Of a stretch of DNA of 64,000 nucleotides, positions 32,340-39,656 are shown in pieces (position 1 is the first letter of the stretch; each line of letters starts with the position of its first letter). The DNA lies in the NCBI GenBank assembly GCA_035943635.1, contig DASZBX010000106.1, positions 124,001 through 188,000 of the forward strand. The letters run 5' to 3'. This stretch comes from DASZBX01 sp035943635 (GTDB lineage Bacteria > Actinomycetota > Actinomycetes > Streptomycetales > Catenulisporaceae). The notes beneath the pieces are model-generated. The model saw nothing but the letters and a program-made list of their open reading frames with translations. It did not search any database and had not been told where the DNA came from. The position numbers and the translations under genes are program-made.

Positions 32340-33317
32340 ATGACCGTCGACCTCGGCAACCTCGCCGGCGATCCGCGCACCCGCCCGGACCCGGCCGGGC
32401 TCCGGCCCGGCCCGGCCGCCGGGGCCGAGCCGACCGGCCCGGCCGCCCCCGAGCCCGGTCCGGCGCCGGAGGGGGGCGCCGGACCGGCCCGGGCCGGCCG
32501 GATCGGCTCGGCCCTGCGCCCGCTCGCCCGCCGCCCGGGGATGATCCTGGCCGGCCTGTTCGTGCTCTGCGTCGTCACGGCCGCCTTCGCCCCCGGCCTG
32601 TTCACCGCGGCCAGCCCGGACGCCACCGACGGACCGGACAAGCTCCAGCCGCCGAGTGCGGCGCACTGGTTCGGCACCGACGAACTCGGCCGCGACCTGT
32701 TCTCCCGGGTGGTCCACGGCAGCGGCCTGACCATCGAGGGCACCCTGATCGCGGTCGGCCTGGCCGCCGCCGGCGGGCTGCTGATCGGCGTGGTCTCCGG
32801 GTACGCCGGCCGCTGGGCCGACGCGGTCCTGATGCGCGCGGTCGACGTGGTGCTCGCCGTCCCGCCGCTGCTGCTGGCCCTGACGATCGTCACCGCGCTG
32901 GGGTTCGGCACCGTGCCCGCCGCGCTGGCCGTCGGCATCGGGATCACCCCCGGCTTCGCCCGCACCACCCGCGCCGAGGTGCTCCGGGTCAAGACCCTGC
33001 CCTACGTCGAGGCCGCCCGCACCGGCGGCGCGAACCGGCTGCGGATCCTGGTCCGGCACGTGCTGCCCAACTCCTGGGGGCCGGTCCTGGTCCTGGCCGT
33101 GCTGGACTCGGGCACCGCGATCCTGGTCATCTCCTCGCTCAGCTTCCTCGGCTTCGGCGCCCCGCCCCCGGCGGCCGACTGGGGCGGGCTGATCTCCGAC
33201 GGCCGCGACTACCTGGTCACCTCCCCGTACCTGTCGCTGCTGCCCGGCCTGTTCGTCGTCGCGGTCGTGTTCAGCATCAACCACCTGGCCCGCAGCATCG
33301 AGGAGATGCAACGATGA
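32340..33317 (+). CDS. ABC transporter permease (DppC type)
   Basis: A 325-residue permease. After a Pro/Gly/Ala-rich cytoplasmic N-terminus of about 55 residues come the helices and WFGTDELGRDLFSRVVHGS, the DppC signature. The EAA loop is VLRVKTLPYVEAARTGGANRL. It starts 4 bases after the DppB-type gene, and its last codons overlap the ATPase gene (ATGA). Confidence 0.93.
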   Translation: MTVDLGNLAGDPRTRPDPAGLRPGPAAGAEPTGPAAPEPGPAPEGGAGPARAGRIGSALRPLARRPGMILAGLFVLCVVTAAFAPGLFTAASPDATDGPDKLQPPSAAHWFGTDELGRDLFSRVVHGSGLTIEGTLIAVGLAAAGGLLIGVVSGYAGRWADAVLMRAVDVVLAVPPLLLALTIVTALGFGTVPAALAVGIGITPGFARTTRAEVLRVKTLPYVEAARTGGANRLRILVRHVLPNSWGPVLVLAVLDSGTAILVISSLSFLGFGAPPPAADWGGLISDGRDYLVTSPYLSLLPGLFVVAVVFSINHLARSIEEMQR

Positions 33318-35047
33318 CCGAGCCGAACCCCCCGATCGTCGACGTGCGGGGCCTGACCGTCCACTACGGCCGCCACCGGCGGCCGGGCCGCAGCCCGGCC
33401 GTGCTCGACCTGGACCTGACCATCGCGCCGGGGGAGCGGGTCGCCATCGTGGGCGAGTCCGGATCCGGCAAGACCACCACCGCCAACGCCCTGTGCGGCC
33501 TGCTGCCGGACAGCGCACAGATCACCGCCGGCCGGATCGAGGTGGCCGGCCTGGAGGTCACCGGAGCCACCGAACGCGGGCTGCGCCGGATCCGCGGCGC
33601 GATCGTCGGGCTGGTCCCGCAGGACCCCATGGTCGCGCTCAATCCCACCCTGCGGGTCGGCACCCAGGTCGCCGAGGCGGTGCGCCGCCGCGGCGGGGTC
33701 GACCGGCGGCAGCTGTCGGCCGAGGTGGTCGCGTCGTTGGAGCGGGCCGGACTGGACGACCCGGTGCTCAGGGCTCGTCAGTACCCGCACGAACTGTCCG
33801 GCGGCATGCGCCAACGGGTGCTCATCGCGATTGCGCTGGCCGCAGAGCCCAGGCTGCTGATCGCCGACGAGCCGACGAGCGCCTTGGATGTCACCTTGCA
33901 GCGGCGCATTTTGGACCATCTCGATGCCCTGGTCAGCGAGGCTGGGATATCGCTGCTGATCATCACGCACGACCTCGGTGTGGCCGCTGACCGTGCCGAT
34001 CGGGTGCTGGTCATGCAGAACGGGCGGGTCGTCGAAGAGGGGCTGCCCGCACAGGTCCTGGTCGATCCGCGGCACGGGTACTCGCGTCAGCTGGTTGCCG
34101 CCGCTCCTGGTTTGTCGCCGAGGCTTGTCGGCCTCGGCGGTGCACTCGGCGGCGTACCGGCCGCCGGGGCCGGCGACGGTCCGTCCGCGGCGACGTCGCC
34201 GCAGGCGCCCGGCGGATCGAGCACGCTGGGCGCCCCGGCCGCGTCCCCGCACGAGATCCTGCGCCTGGACCACCTGACCAAGGACTTCCCGCTGCCCCGC
34301 TCGCCCGGCGCGGCCCGGACCCACCGCGCCGTCGACGACGTCTCGCTCACCGTGCCGCCCGGCCGCACCCTCGGCCTGGTCGGCGAGTCCGGCTCGGGCA
34401 AGACCACCGTCCTGCGCCTGGCCCTGGGCCTGGAGACCCCGAGCGCCGGAACGGTGACCTTCGACGGCGCGCAGATCTCCGGCCGCACCTGGACGCAGAC
34501 CCGCGCCCTGCGCCGCAGGTTCCAGCTGGTGCACCAGAACCCGTTCGCCTCCCTGGACCCCAGGTTCAGCGTGGAGCAGTCGATCGCCGAACCGTTGGCG
34601 TCCTTCCGGCTCGGCGACGGCGCCGCCCGCGCGGCCCGGGTGTCCGAACTGCTCGACCAGGTGGCCCTGCCGCAGACCGCCCGCCGCCGCAGACCGGCCG
34701 AACTGTCCGGCGGGCAACGCCAACGGGTCGCGATCGCCCGCGCGCTCGCCCCGCGCCCGGACCTGCTCCTGCTCGACGAACCCGTCTCCGCCCTCGACGT
34801 CCGCGTCCAGGCCCAGATCCTCGATCTGCTCGCCGACCTGCAGCGCGACCTCGGCGTGGCGTATCTCTTCGTCTCGCACGACCTGGCCGTGGTGGCCCGG
34901 CTGGCCCACGAGGTCGCTGTGATGCGGGCCGGGCGCGTCATCGAACACGGCGACACCCGGACCGTTTTCACCGAGCCCGCGACCGACTACACCCGCGACC
35001 TGCTCGACGCCATCCCCGGCCGCCGCACCGCCGGGAGGGCGCGATGA
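33314..35047 (+). CDS. ABC transporter ATPase, fused DppD-DppF
   Basis: A 577-residue protein with two complete nucleotide-binding domains. The first (residues 1-265) has Walker A GESGSGKTT, signature LSGGMRQRV and Walker B LLIADEPTSALD. The second (about 315-560) has Walker A GESGSGKTT, LSGGQRQRV and LLLLDEPVSALD. A linker rich in Ala/Gly/Pro joins them. It energises the permease pair; fusion of the two ATPases guarantees a heterodimeric arrangement. The stretch 33720-34130 uses more A/T in third positions than the rest of the operon. Confidence 0.93.
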   Translation: MTEPNPPIVDVRGLTVHYGRHRRPGRSPAVLDLDLTIAPGERVAIVGESGSGKTTTANALCGLLPDSAQITAGRIEVAGLEVTGATERGLRRIRGAIVGLVPQDPMVALNPTLRVGTQVAEAVRRRGGVDRRQLSAEVVASLERAGLDDPVLRARQYPHELSGGMRQRVLIAIALAAEPRLLIADEPTSALDVTLQRRILDHLDALVSEAGISLLIITHDLGVAADRADRVLVMQNGRVVEEGLPAQVLVDPRHGYSRQLVAAAPGLSPRLVGLGGALGGVPAAGAGDGPSAATSPQAPGGSSTLGAPAASPHEILRLDHLTKDFPLPRSPGAARTHRAVDDVSLTVPPGRTLGLVGESGSGKTTVLRLALGLETPSAGTVTFDGAQISGRTWTQTRALRRRFQLVHQNPFASLDPRFSVEQSIAEPLASFRLGDGAARAARVSELLDQVALPQTARRRRPAELSGGQRQRVAIARALAPRPDLLLLDEPVSALDVRVQAQILDLLADLQRDLGVAYLFVSHDLAVVARLAHEVAVMRAGRVIEHGDTRTVFTEPATDYTRDLLDAIPGRRTAGRAR

Positions 35048-35368
35048 CCGTCGGCGCCCGCTCCTGACAGCGCGACAGTTTACCTATATTTAAAGCCTCG
35101 TATTCGACTGTGTAACAATGCTGACGATGATGTCGGGGGGACGTAGTGCACGGATGCGCGCGCCCGAAACCTCTCTGACCTGTATCTAAGCCTGCCCCGC
35201 ACCTCCTCGAAGGTCACCGTCCGCAAGCTCCTGACAGGATCCGCATTCGGCATCAGATGTCTTGCCGCCGAACTTCGGGAAAACTCTTGCCCCCTCATCA
35301 GGTGTCGTCTATGGTGAGCTTCGCTGGCTCGACATCCGCGGCACGCAATCACCTACAGCTGTATATCA
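35048..35368 (+). other. AT-richer leader/promoter region of the biosynthetic operon
   Basis: This 321-base gap is clearly less GC-rich than its surroundings. It includes CCTATATTTAAAG (about 35082) with CTGACA 15 bases before TATATT as a possible promoter. Small open frames exist (ATG at 35118, 23 codons; GTG at 35146, 10 codons, after GGGGGGAC), which might be upstream ORFs. No hairpin, riboswitch or gene was recognised. Confidence 0.45.
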
Positions 35369-36298
35369 ATGTGCGCTGTTTACGGGGAGAAGATCGTATT
35401 GTATCGATCAAGTGTGAGTCGCGCCCTGTCCGACCTGGCCGAAGCCGCCGACGGATTCGACTCCGCGCGCGTGCCGGCGAGTCCGGCGCTGCGTGACTTC
35501 CTCGCCGCCGATCACCCGTCGAACCCCCATGACGCCGCCCTCGAACTCAGGGAGCTGGCACAAACCTATCTCTACGATGGCGCGGGCGCGCTCGTCCTGT
35601 GCGGTCTGGACTGCGCCGAAGAAGCCGGCCGCCGCGCGGTCGTGCAGGTCACCCGGCTGCTCGGCGAGCCGCTGCCGCAGAACAAGGAAGGCACCCTGAT
35701 CCGTGAGGTCCGCGACCGCGGGGCGAGCCTGGCCGAGCGCGGCCGGGTCCGCTACTCCGACACCCGGTTCGGCGGAGACCTGCACACCGACGGCGCCGAG
35801 GCGCCGCTGCCCGCGCCGGAGGTGTTCACCCTCTTCTGTGTGCGCCAGTCCGAGACCGGCGGGTCCCTCCGGTACGTGCACGTCCGCGACCTGACCGCGG
35901 CCCTGCCGGACTCGGCGCTGGACGTGCTGCGCCGCCCGTTCCACTTCGACCGCCGCGGCGACCAGGCCGAGGGCGCCGACCCGACCGTGCGCAAACCGGT
36001 CCTGTTCGTCCAGAACAACCGGCCGGCCATCACCTACCTGCGCAGATACATCGAACAAGGCCACGACCACCCCGGCGTGCCGGACCTGACCGCGGAGCAG
36101 ACGGCGGCGCTCGACGCACTCGACGAAGCCATCCTCGCCTGCAGCGCCACAGCCGTCACCGGCAAACTGCGCGAAGGCGAACTCGCCCTGTTCGACAACC
36201 TCTCCGTCCTGCACGGGCGCACCGAGTTCACCGACACCCCCGACCACAGACGCCTGCTGCTGCGCACCTGGGTCCGCAGCACCGAAAAGGCACTCTGA
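35369..36298 (+). CDS. TauD/TfdA-type Fe(II)/2-oxoglutarate dioxygenase
   Basis: A 309-residue oxygenase of the clavaminate synthase-like fold. The HxD metal motif is in GGDLHTDGAEAPLP, the distal His in LSVLHGRTEF, and the 2-oxoglutarate-binding Arg in RLLLRTWVRS at the C-terminus. Such enzymes hydroxylate, desaturate or rearrange amino acids and small molecules. It is first in a ten-gene operon and is probably a tailoring enzyme of its product. The start is uncertain: ATG 35369 is used, but GGGGAGAAG at 35384 points to TTG 35399 or GTG 35414. Confidence 0.85.
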   Translation: MCAVYGEKIVLYRSSVSRALSDLAEAADGFDSARVPASPALRDFLAADHPSNPHDAALELRELAQTYLYDGAGALVLCGLDCAEEAGRRAVVQVTRLLGEPLPQNKEGTLIREVRDRGASLAERGRVRYSDTRFGGDLHTDGAEAPLPAPEVFTLFCVRQSETGGSLRYVHVRDLTAALPDSALDVLRRPFHFDRRGDQAEGADPTVRKPVLFVQNNRPAITYLRRYIEQGHDHPGVPDLTAEQTAALDALDEAILACSATAVTGKLREGELALFDNLSVLHGRTEFTDTPDHRRLLLRTWVRSTEKAL

Positions 36299-36299
36299 C

Positions 36300-37460
36300 G
36301 TGCACGGGCCGGCCGGACCAGGCGACCGGCGAATAGTCATCGCGCCCAACTGCCTGCGCGGCTACGCGAGCGCGGCCGAGGTGGCCAGGGCGCTGGCCGA
36401 AGGCGTGGCCGAGGCGTTCCCGCAGGCCGAAACCGTCTGCCTGCCGCTGGCCGACGGCGGCGACGGCACGCTCGACGTCCTGGCCGCAGCCGTCGGCGGC
36501 CGGGCGCACCACGTCGACGCGTACGACGCGCTCGGCCAGGTCAGATCCGTGCGCTGGCTCGAACTGCCGGACGGCGCCGCCGCCATCGAGAGCGCCGGCA
36601 TCTGCGGCCTGGGCGCGCTCACGCCCGGACGGCTGGACCCGCTCGGCGCGAGCTCTCGGGGCGTCGGCCAGGTCATCGTCGCAGCCCTCGAAGCCGGTAT
36701 GGCGAACCTCGTCCTCGGCCTCGGCGGCACCGCCGTGGTCGACGGCGGCGCGGGCGCGCTGGCCGCCCTCGGCGCACGCTTCACCGACGCGGCCGGCCGC
36801 GACGTCGACCCGGTCCCGCGCCATCTCGACCAGGCGGCGTCCGTCGACCTCGAACCGGCCCGGGCCCGCCTGGCCGGGACCTCGATCGCGCTCTGGTCCG
36901 ACGTGCGCACCCCGCTGTCCGGCAACCTCGACAGCTTCGGCGCGCAGAAGGGCCTGCACGACGGCAACCGGCCGCAGGCCGCGCGGGCGCTGCGCCACCT
37001 GGTGAACCTGCTGGCCGCCACCGACCCGGGCGCGCCGGACCGGTTCGCCGCGCCCTGGTTCGGCGCGGGCGGAGGCACCGGGTTCGGCCTGTCCGGCGTG
37101 GCCCGGACCGAGGCCGCCCACGGCGCCGAGGCGCTCGCCGCCCGGGTCGACCCCGAGGACCTGATCGGCCGGGCGGCCCTGGTCCTGACCGCCGAGGGCG
37201 CGGTCGACGCGAGCAGCTGGCACGGCAAACTCACCGGCGCGATCGCCCGGCGCCGGTCCCGGGCCGGGCGACCCACCGCCCTGCTGGCCGTGCACGCCAC
37301 CGGCGGCGAACCACCCGCCCTGACCAGCATCCACACCCTCAGCGAACCCGGCGCCGGGCTCACCCCGATCACCGGGGCCGCGCTGCACCGGGGGCTGGCC
37401 GAAGCCGCGCGCCAGGCATGTGTCCGATGGAAGAGCCACCTGGACTGGGAGCAACCATGA
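36300..37460 (+). CDS. Glycerate kinase (GarK/GlxK family)
   Basis: A 386-residue kinase. Motifs include IAPNCLRGYASAAEVARALAEG, the PLADGGDGTLDVL substrate block, VLGLGGTAVVDGGAGALAAL, and LTAEGAVDASSWHGK near the end. The family phosphorylates D-glycerate at the 2- or 3-hydroxyl. It starts with GTG one base after the dioxygenase stop and overlaps the next gene by ATGA. Located inside a biosynthetic operon with hydroxyacid dehydrogenase and transaminases, it may phosphorylate a glycerate-like pathway intermediate rather than serve central metabolism. Confidence 0.9.
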   Translation: MHGPAGPGDRRIVIAPNCLRGYASAAEVARALAEGVAEAFPQAETVCLPLADGGDGTLDVLAAAVGGRAHHVDAYDALGQVRSVRWLELPDGAAAIESAGICGLGALTPGRLDPLGASSRGVGQVIVAALEAGMANLVLGLGGTAVVDGGAGALAALGARFTDAAGRDVDPVPRHLDQAASVDLEPARARLAGTSIALWSDVRTPLSGNLDSFGAQKGLHDGNRPQAARALRHLVNLLAATDPGAPDRFAAPWFGAGGGTGFGLSGVARTEAAHGAEALAARVDPEDLIGRAALVLTAEGAVDASSWHGKLTGAIARRRSRAGRPTALLAVHATGGEPPALTSIHTLSEPGAGLTPITGAALHRGLAEAARQACVRWKSHLDWEQP

Positions 37461-38542
37461 TCACAGTGGACCGCGAAGCCCTCACCGACTTCGCCATCCT
37501 CGCCCTGGTCCGGGCCGGCGCCCGCGCCGCCGACGCCGAGGTCACGGCCGAGGTCCTGGTCGCGGCCGACCTCGCCGGGGTGGACAGCCACGGCGTGGCC
37601 CGGCTGCGCCGGTACGTGGAGGGCCTGCGCAAGGGCACCATCGACGCCGCGGCCACCCCGGAGGTGGTCGGCGGCCGGGGCGGGGTGAGCGTCGTGGACG
37701 GGCACAACGGCCTCGGCCAGCCCGTATTGTGCTTCGCCGTGGACCACGCGGTCGACCAGGCCCGGGAGCACGGGGTCGCCGCGGTGGCCGTGCGCGGGTC
37801 CAACCACGTCGGCATCGCCGGCTGGTACTCCGACCGGGCCGCCCGGGCCGGCGCGTTCGCCCTGGTCACCACGAACGCCACCCCGCAGGTCGCCCCCGCG
37901 GGCGCGGCCGAGCCGATGTTCGGCACCGACCCGCTCAGCTACGCCCTGCCCACCTCCTCCGGGACGCTCTGCTACGACGGCGCGACCAGCATCGTCCCGC
38001 GCGGGAAGCTGGAACGGATGCACCGCGAGGGCAAACCGATGCTCGAAGGCTGGGCGGTCGGCCCGGACGGCGCCGCCTGCACCGACACCGCGCGCGTGGT
38101 GGCCGGGCTCAAGGCCCGCGAAGGCTACGCGCTGCTGCCGCTCGGCGGCCTGGGCACCCGGTTCGGCGGCCACAAGGGCTCCGGGATGGGCCTGCTCGCG
38201 GAACTGTTGTGCGGCCCGCTGGCCGGGGCGAGCTGGAGCAAGCACACCTACGGCGAGTCCGGCGCGGACCTCGGCCAGTTCGTGCTGTGCCTGGACGTGG
38301 CCGCGCTCGGCGATCCGCAGACCGTGGCCGGCCGGGTCGAGGCGATGGCCGAGGAGATCCGCGGGGCCAAGCGGGCCGCGCAGGACACCCCGGTGCGGAT
38401 GCCGGGCGACCGGCGCCGCACCAGCACCCGGCAACGCTCGGCCGAAGGCGTCCCGCTGCTCGACCCGGTCGTCGAGGACCTGGCCGAGATCGCCGGCAGC
38501 CTCGGCCTGGAACCGCTGCGCAGCCGGGAGCCGCAACCGTGA
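37457..38542 (+). CDS. Ldh2/malate-type NAD(P)-dependent 2-hydroxyacid dehydrogenase
   Basis: A 361-residue enzyme of the Ldh2 (malate/lactate, sulfolactate, ureidoglycolate) dehydrogenase fold. Key blocks are AADLAGVDSHGVARLRRYVE with the catalytic His, GSNHVGIAGWYS, NATPQVAPAGAAEPMFGTDP and GGHKGSGMGLLAELL. It interconverts a 2-oxo acid and its 2-hydroxy acid. The ATG is embedded in the glycerate kinase stop (ATGA). Together with the kinase and two aminotransferases it suggests chemistry on a hydroxypyruvate/serine-like three-carbon unit. Confidence 0.88.
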   Translation: MITVDREALTDFAILALVRAGARAADAEVTAEVLVAADLAGVDSHGVARLRRYVEGLRKGTIDAAATPEVVGGRGGVSVVDGHNGLGQPVLCFAVDHAVDQAREHGVAAVAVRGSNHVGIAGWYSDRAARAGAFALVTTNATPQVAPAGAAEPMFGTDPLSYALPTSSGTLCYDGATSIVPRGKLERMHREGKPMLEGWAVGPDGAACTDTARVVAGLKAREGYALLPLGGLGTRFGGHKGSGMGLLAELLCGPLAGASWSKHTYGESGADLGQFVLCLDVAALGDPQTVAGRVEAMAEEIRGAKRAAQDTPVRMPGDRRRTSTRQRSAEGVPLLDPVVEDLAEIAGSLGLEPLRSREPQP

Positions 38543-39633
38543 CACATCAGCGGCAGGATATCATAGACCTGTCTTCCGGGCAGGTCGTCGAACCGCTCCC
38601 GCCCGCGATCCGGGCCCGGCTGATGCAGGCCCTGGACGCGCAGTCCCAGACCACGGCCTACGCGCCGGCCCCCGGCGATCCCGACCTGCGCAGCGCGGTG
38701 GCCGGGCACTACCGCTCCCGGTCCGCCCGCGAGGCGGATCCCGAGGAGATCACCGTGACGGCCGGAGTGCGCCACGGCCTGTTCGTCGCGCTGGCCACGG
38801 TCGCCGCCGGCGGCGAGGTCCTGATGCCCAGGCCGCACTGGAGCCACTACCCGGCCGTGATCGAGCGCGCCGGAGCCAAAGCCGTCGCCGTGCCGGGAGA
38901 TCCGGCCCGCGGCCTGCTGGTCGGCGCCGAGGACCTCGAGGCCGCGCGCACCGCCGAGACCCGGGCCGTCCTGGTCAACTCCCCGGTCAACCCGACCGGC
39001 TCCTGCCACGACGCCCGAGGACTGCGCGAGATCCGGGACTGGGCGCACGAGCGCGGCATCACCGTGATCACCGACGACGTCTACTACGCCTACGCAGACG
39101 ACGTGGACACGGCGCTGCGCACCCACGAGGAGGAGATCGTCGTCGGCGGCGCCTCGAAGGTGTTCGCCCTCGCCGGCCTGCGGGTCGGCTGGATCTGGGC
39201 CTCGCCCGGCCTGTGCGGCGCCCTGCGCGCGGGCGTCGAGTACACCACCGGACCGGTCAACACGCTCGCCCAGATCGCCGCGGCCACCGCGCTGGGCGAC
39301 CCGGCCCCGGTCGCACAGCGCGCCGAAACCCTGGCCCGGCAACGGCAAACGGCAGTCAGGGCCCTGACCGGCATCCCCGGACTCACCCCGCTCGAACCGC
39401 ACGGCGGGATCTACCTCTGCCTGGACGCCGCCGAGGCCCTGGCCCACCGGCCGATGGGCGCGGACGACGACGTCGCCCTGTGCCGGGTCCTGGCCGAGCA
39501 CGCCGGCGTCCGGCTGCGCGCAGGCTCGACCTTCGGCCTGCCCGGCCACCTGCGCCTGTGCGTGGCCGTCCCCGAGCAGACGCTGCATGAGGCGGCGCGC
39601 AGACTCGCCGGCTTCCTGGCCGCCGGCCGCTGA
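38539..39633 (+). CDS. Class I/II PLP aminotransferase
   Basis: A 364-residue fold-type I aminotransferase. Visible are VNSPVNPTGSCHDARGLREI (cofactor Asn and Pro), the Asp/Tyr pair in ITDDVYYAYADD, the Schiff-base Lys in GGASKVFALAGLRVGW and the substrate Arg in LRLCVAVPEQ. It probably transaminates a 2-oxo acid intermediate of the operon. The GTG overlaps the preceding stop (GTGA). The closest functional relatives cannot be decided from motifs; aspartate- or aromatic-type substrates are possible. Confidence 0.88.
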   Translation: MTHQRQDIIDLSSGQVVEPLPPAIRARLMQALDAQSQTTAYAPAPGDPDLRSAVAGHYRSRSAREADPEEITVTAGVRHGLFVALATVAAGGEVLMPRPHWSHYPAVIERAGAKAVAVPGDPARGLLVGAEDLEAARTAETRAVLVNSPVNPTGSCHDARGLREIRDWAHERGITVITDDVYYAYADDVDTALRTHEEEIVVGGASKVFALAGLRVGWIWASPGLCGALRAGVEYTTGPVNTLAQIAAATALGDPAPVAQRAETLARQRQTAVRALTGIPGLTPLEPHGGIYLCLDAAEALAHRPMGADDDVALCRVLAEHAGVRLRAGSTFGLPGHLRLCVAVPEQTLHEAARRLAGFLAAGR

Positions 39634-39656
39634 CCCACCCACGAAGGAGCAGACGC

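Noticed and set aside
35080..35352. 90-codon minus-strand frame in the leader of the biosynthetic operon
   Set aside because: No ribosome site, Arg/Ser-rich composition and no recognisable motif.
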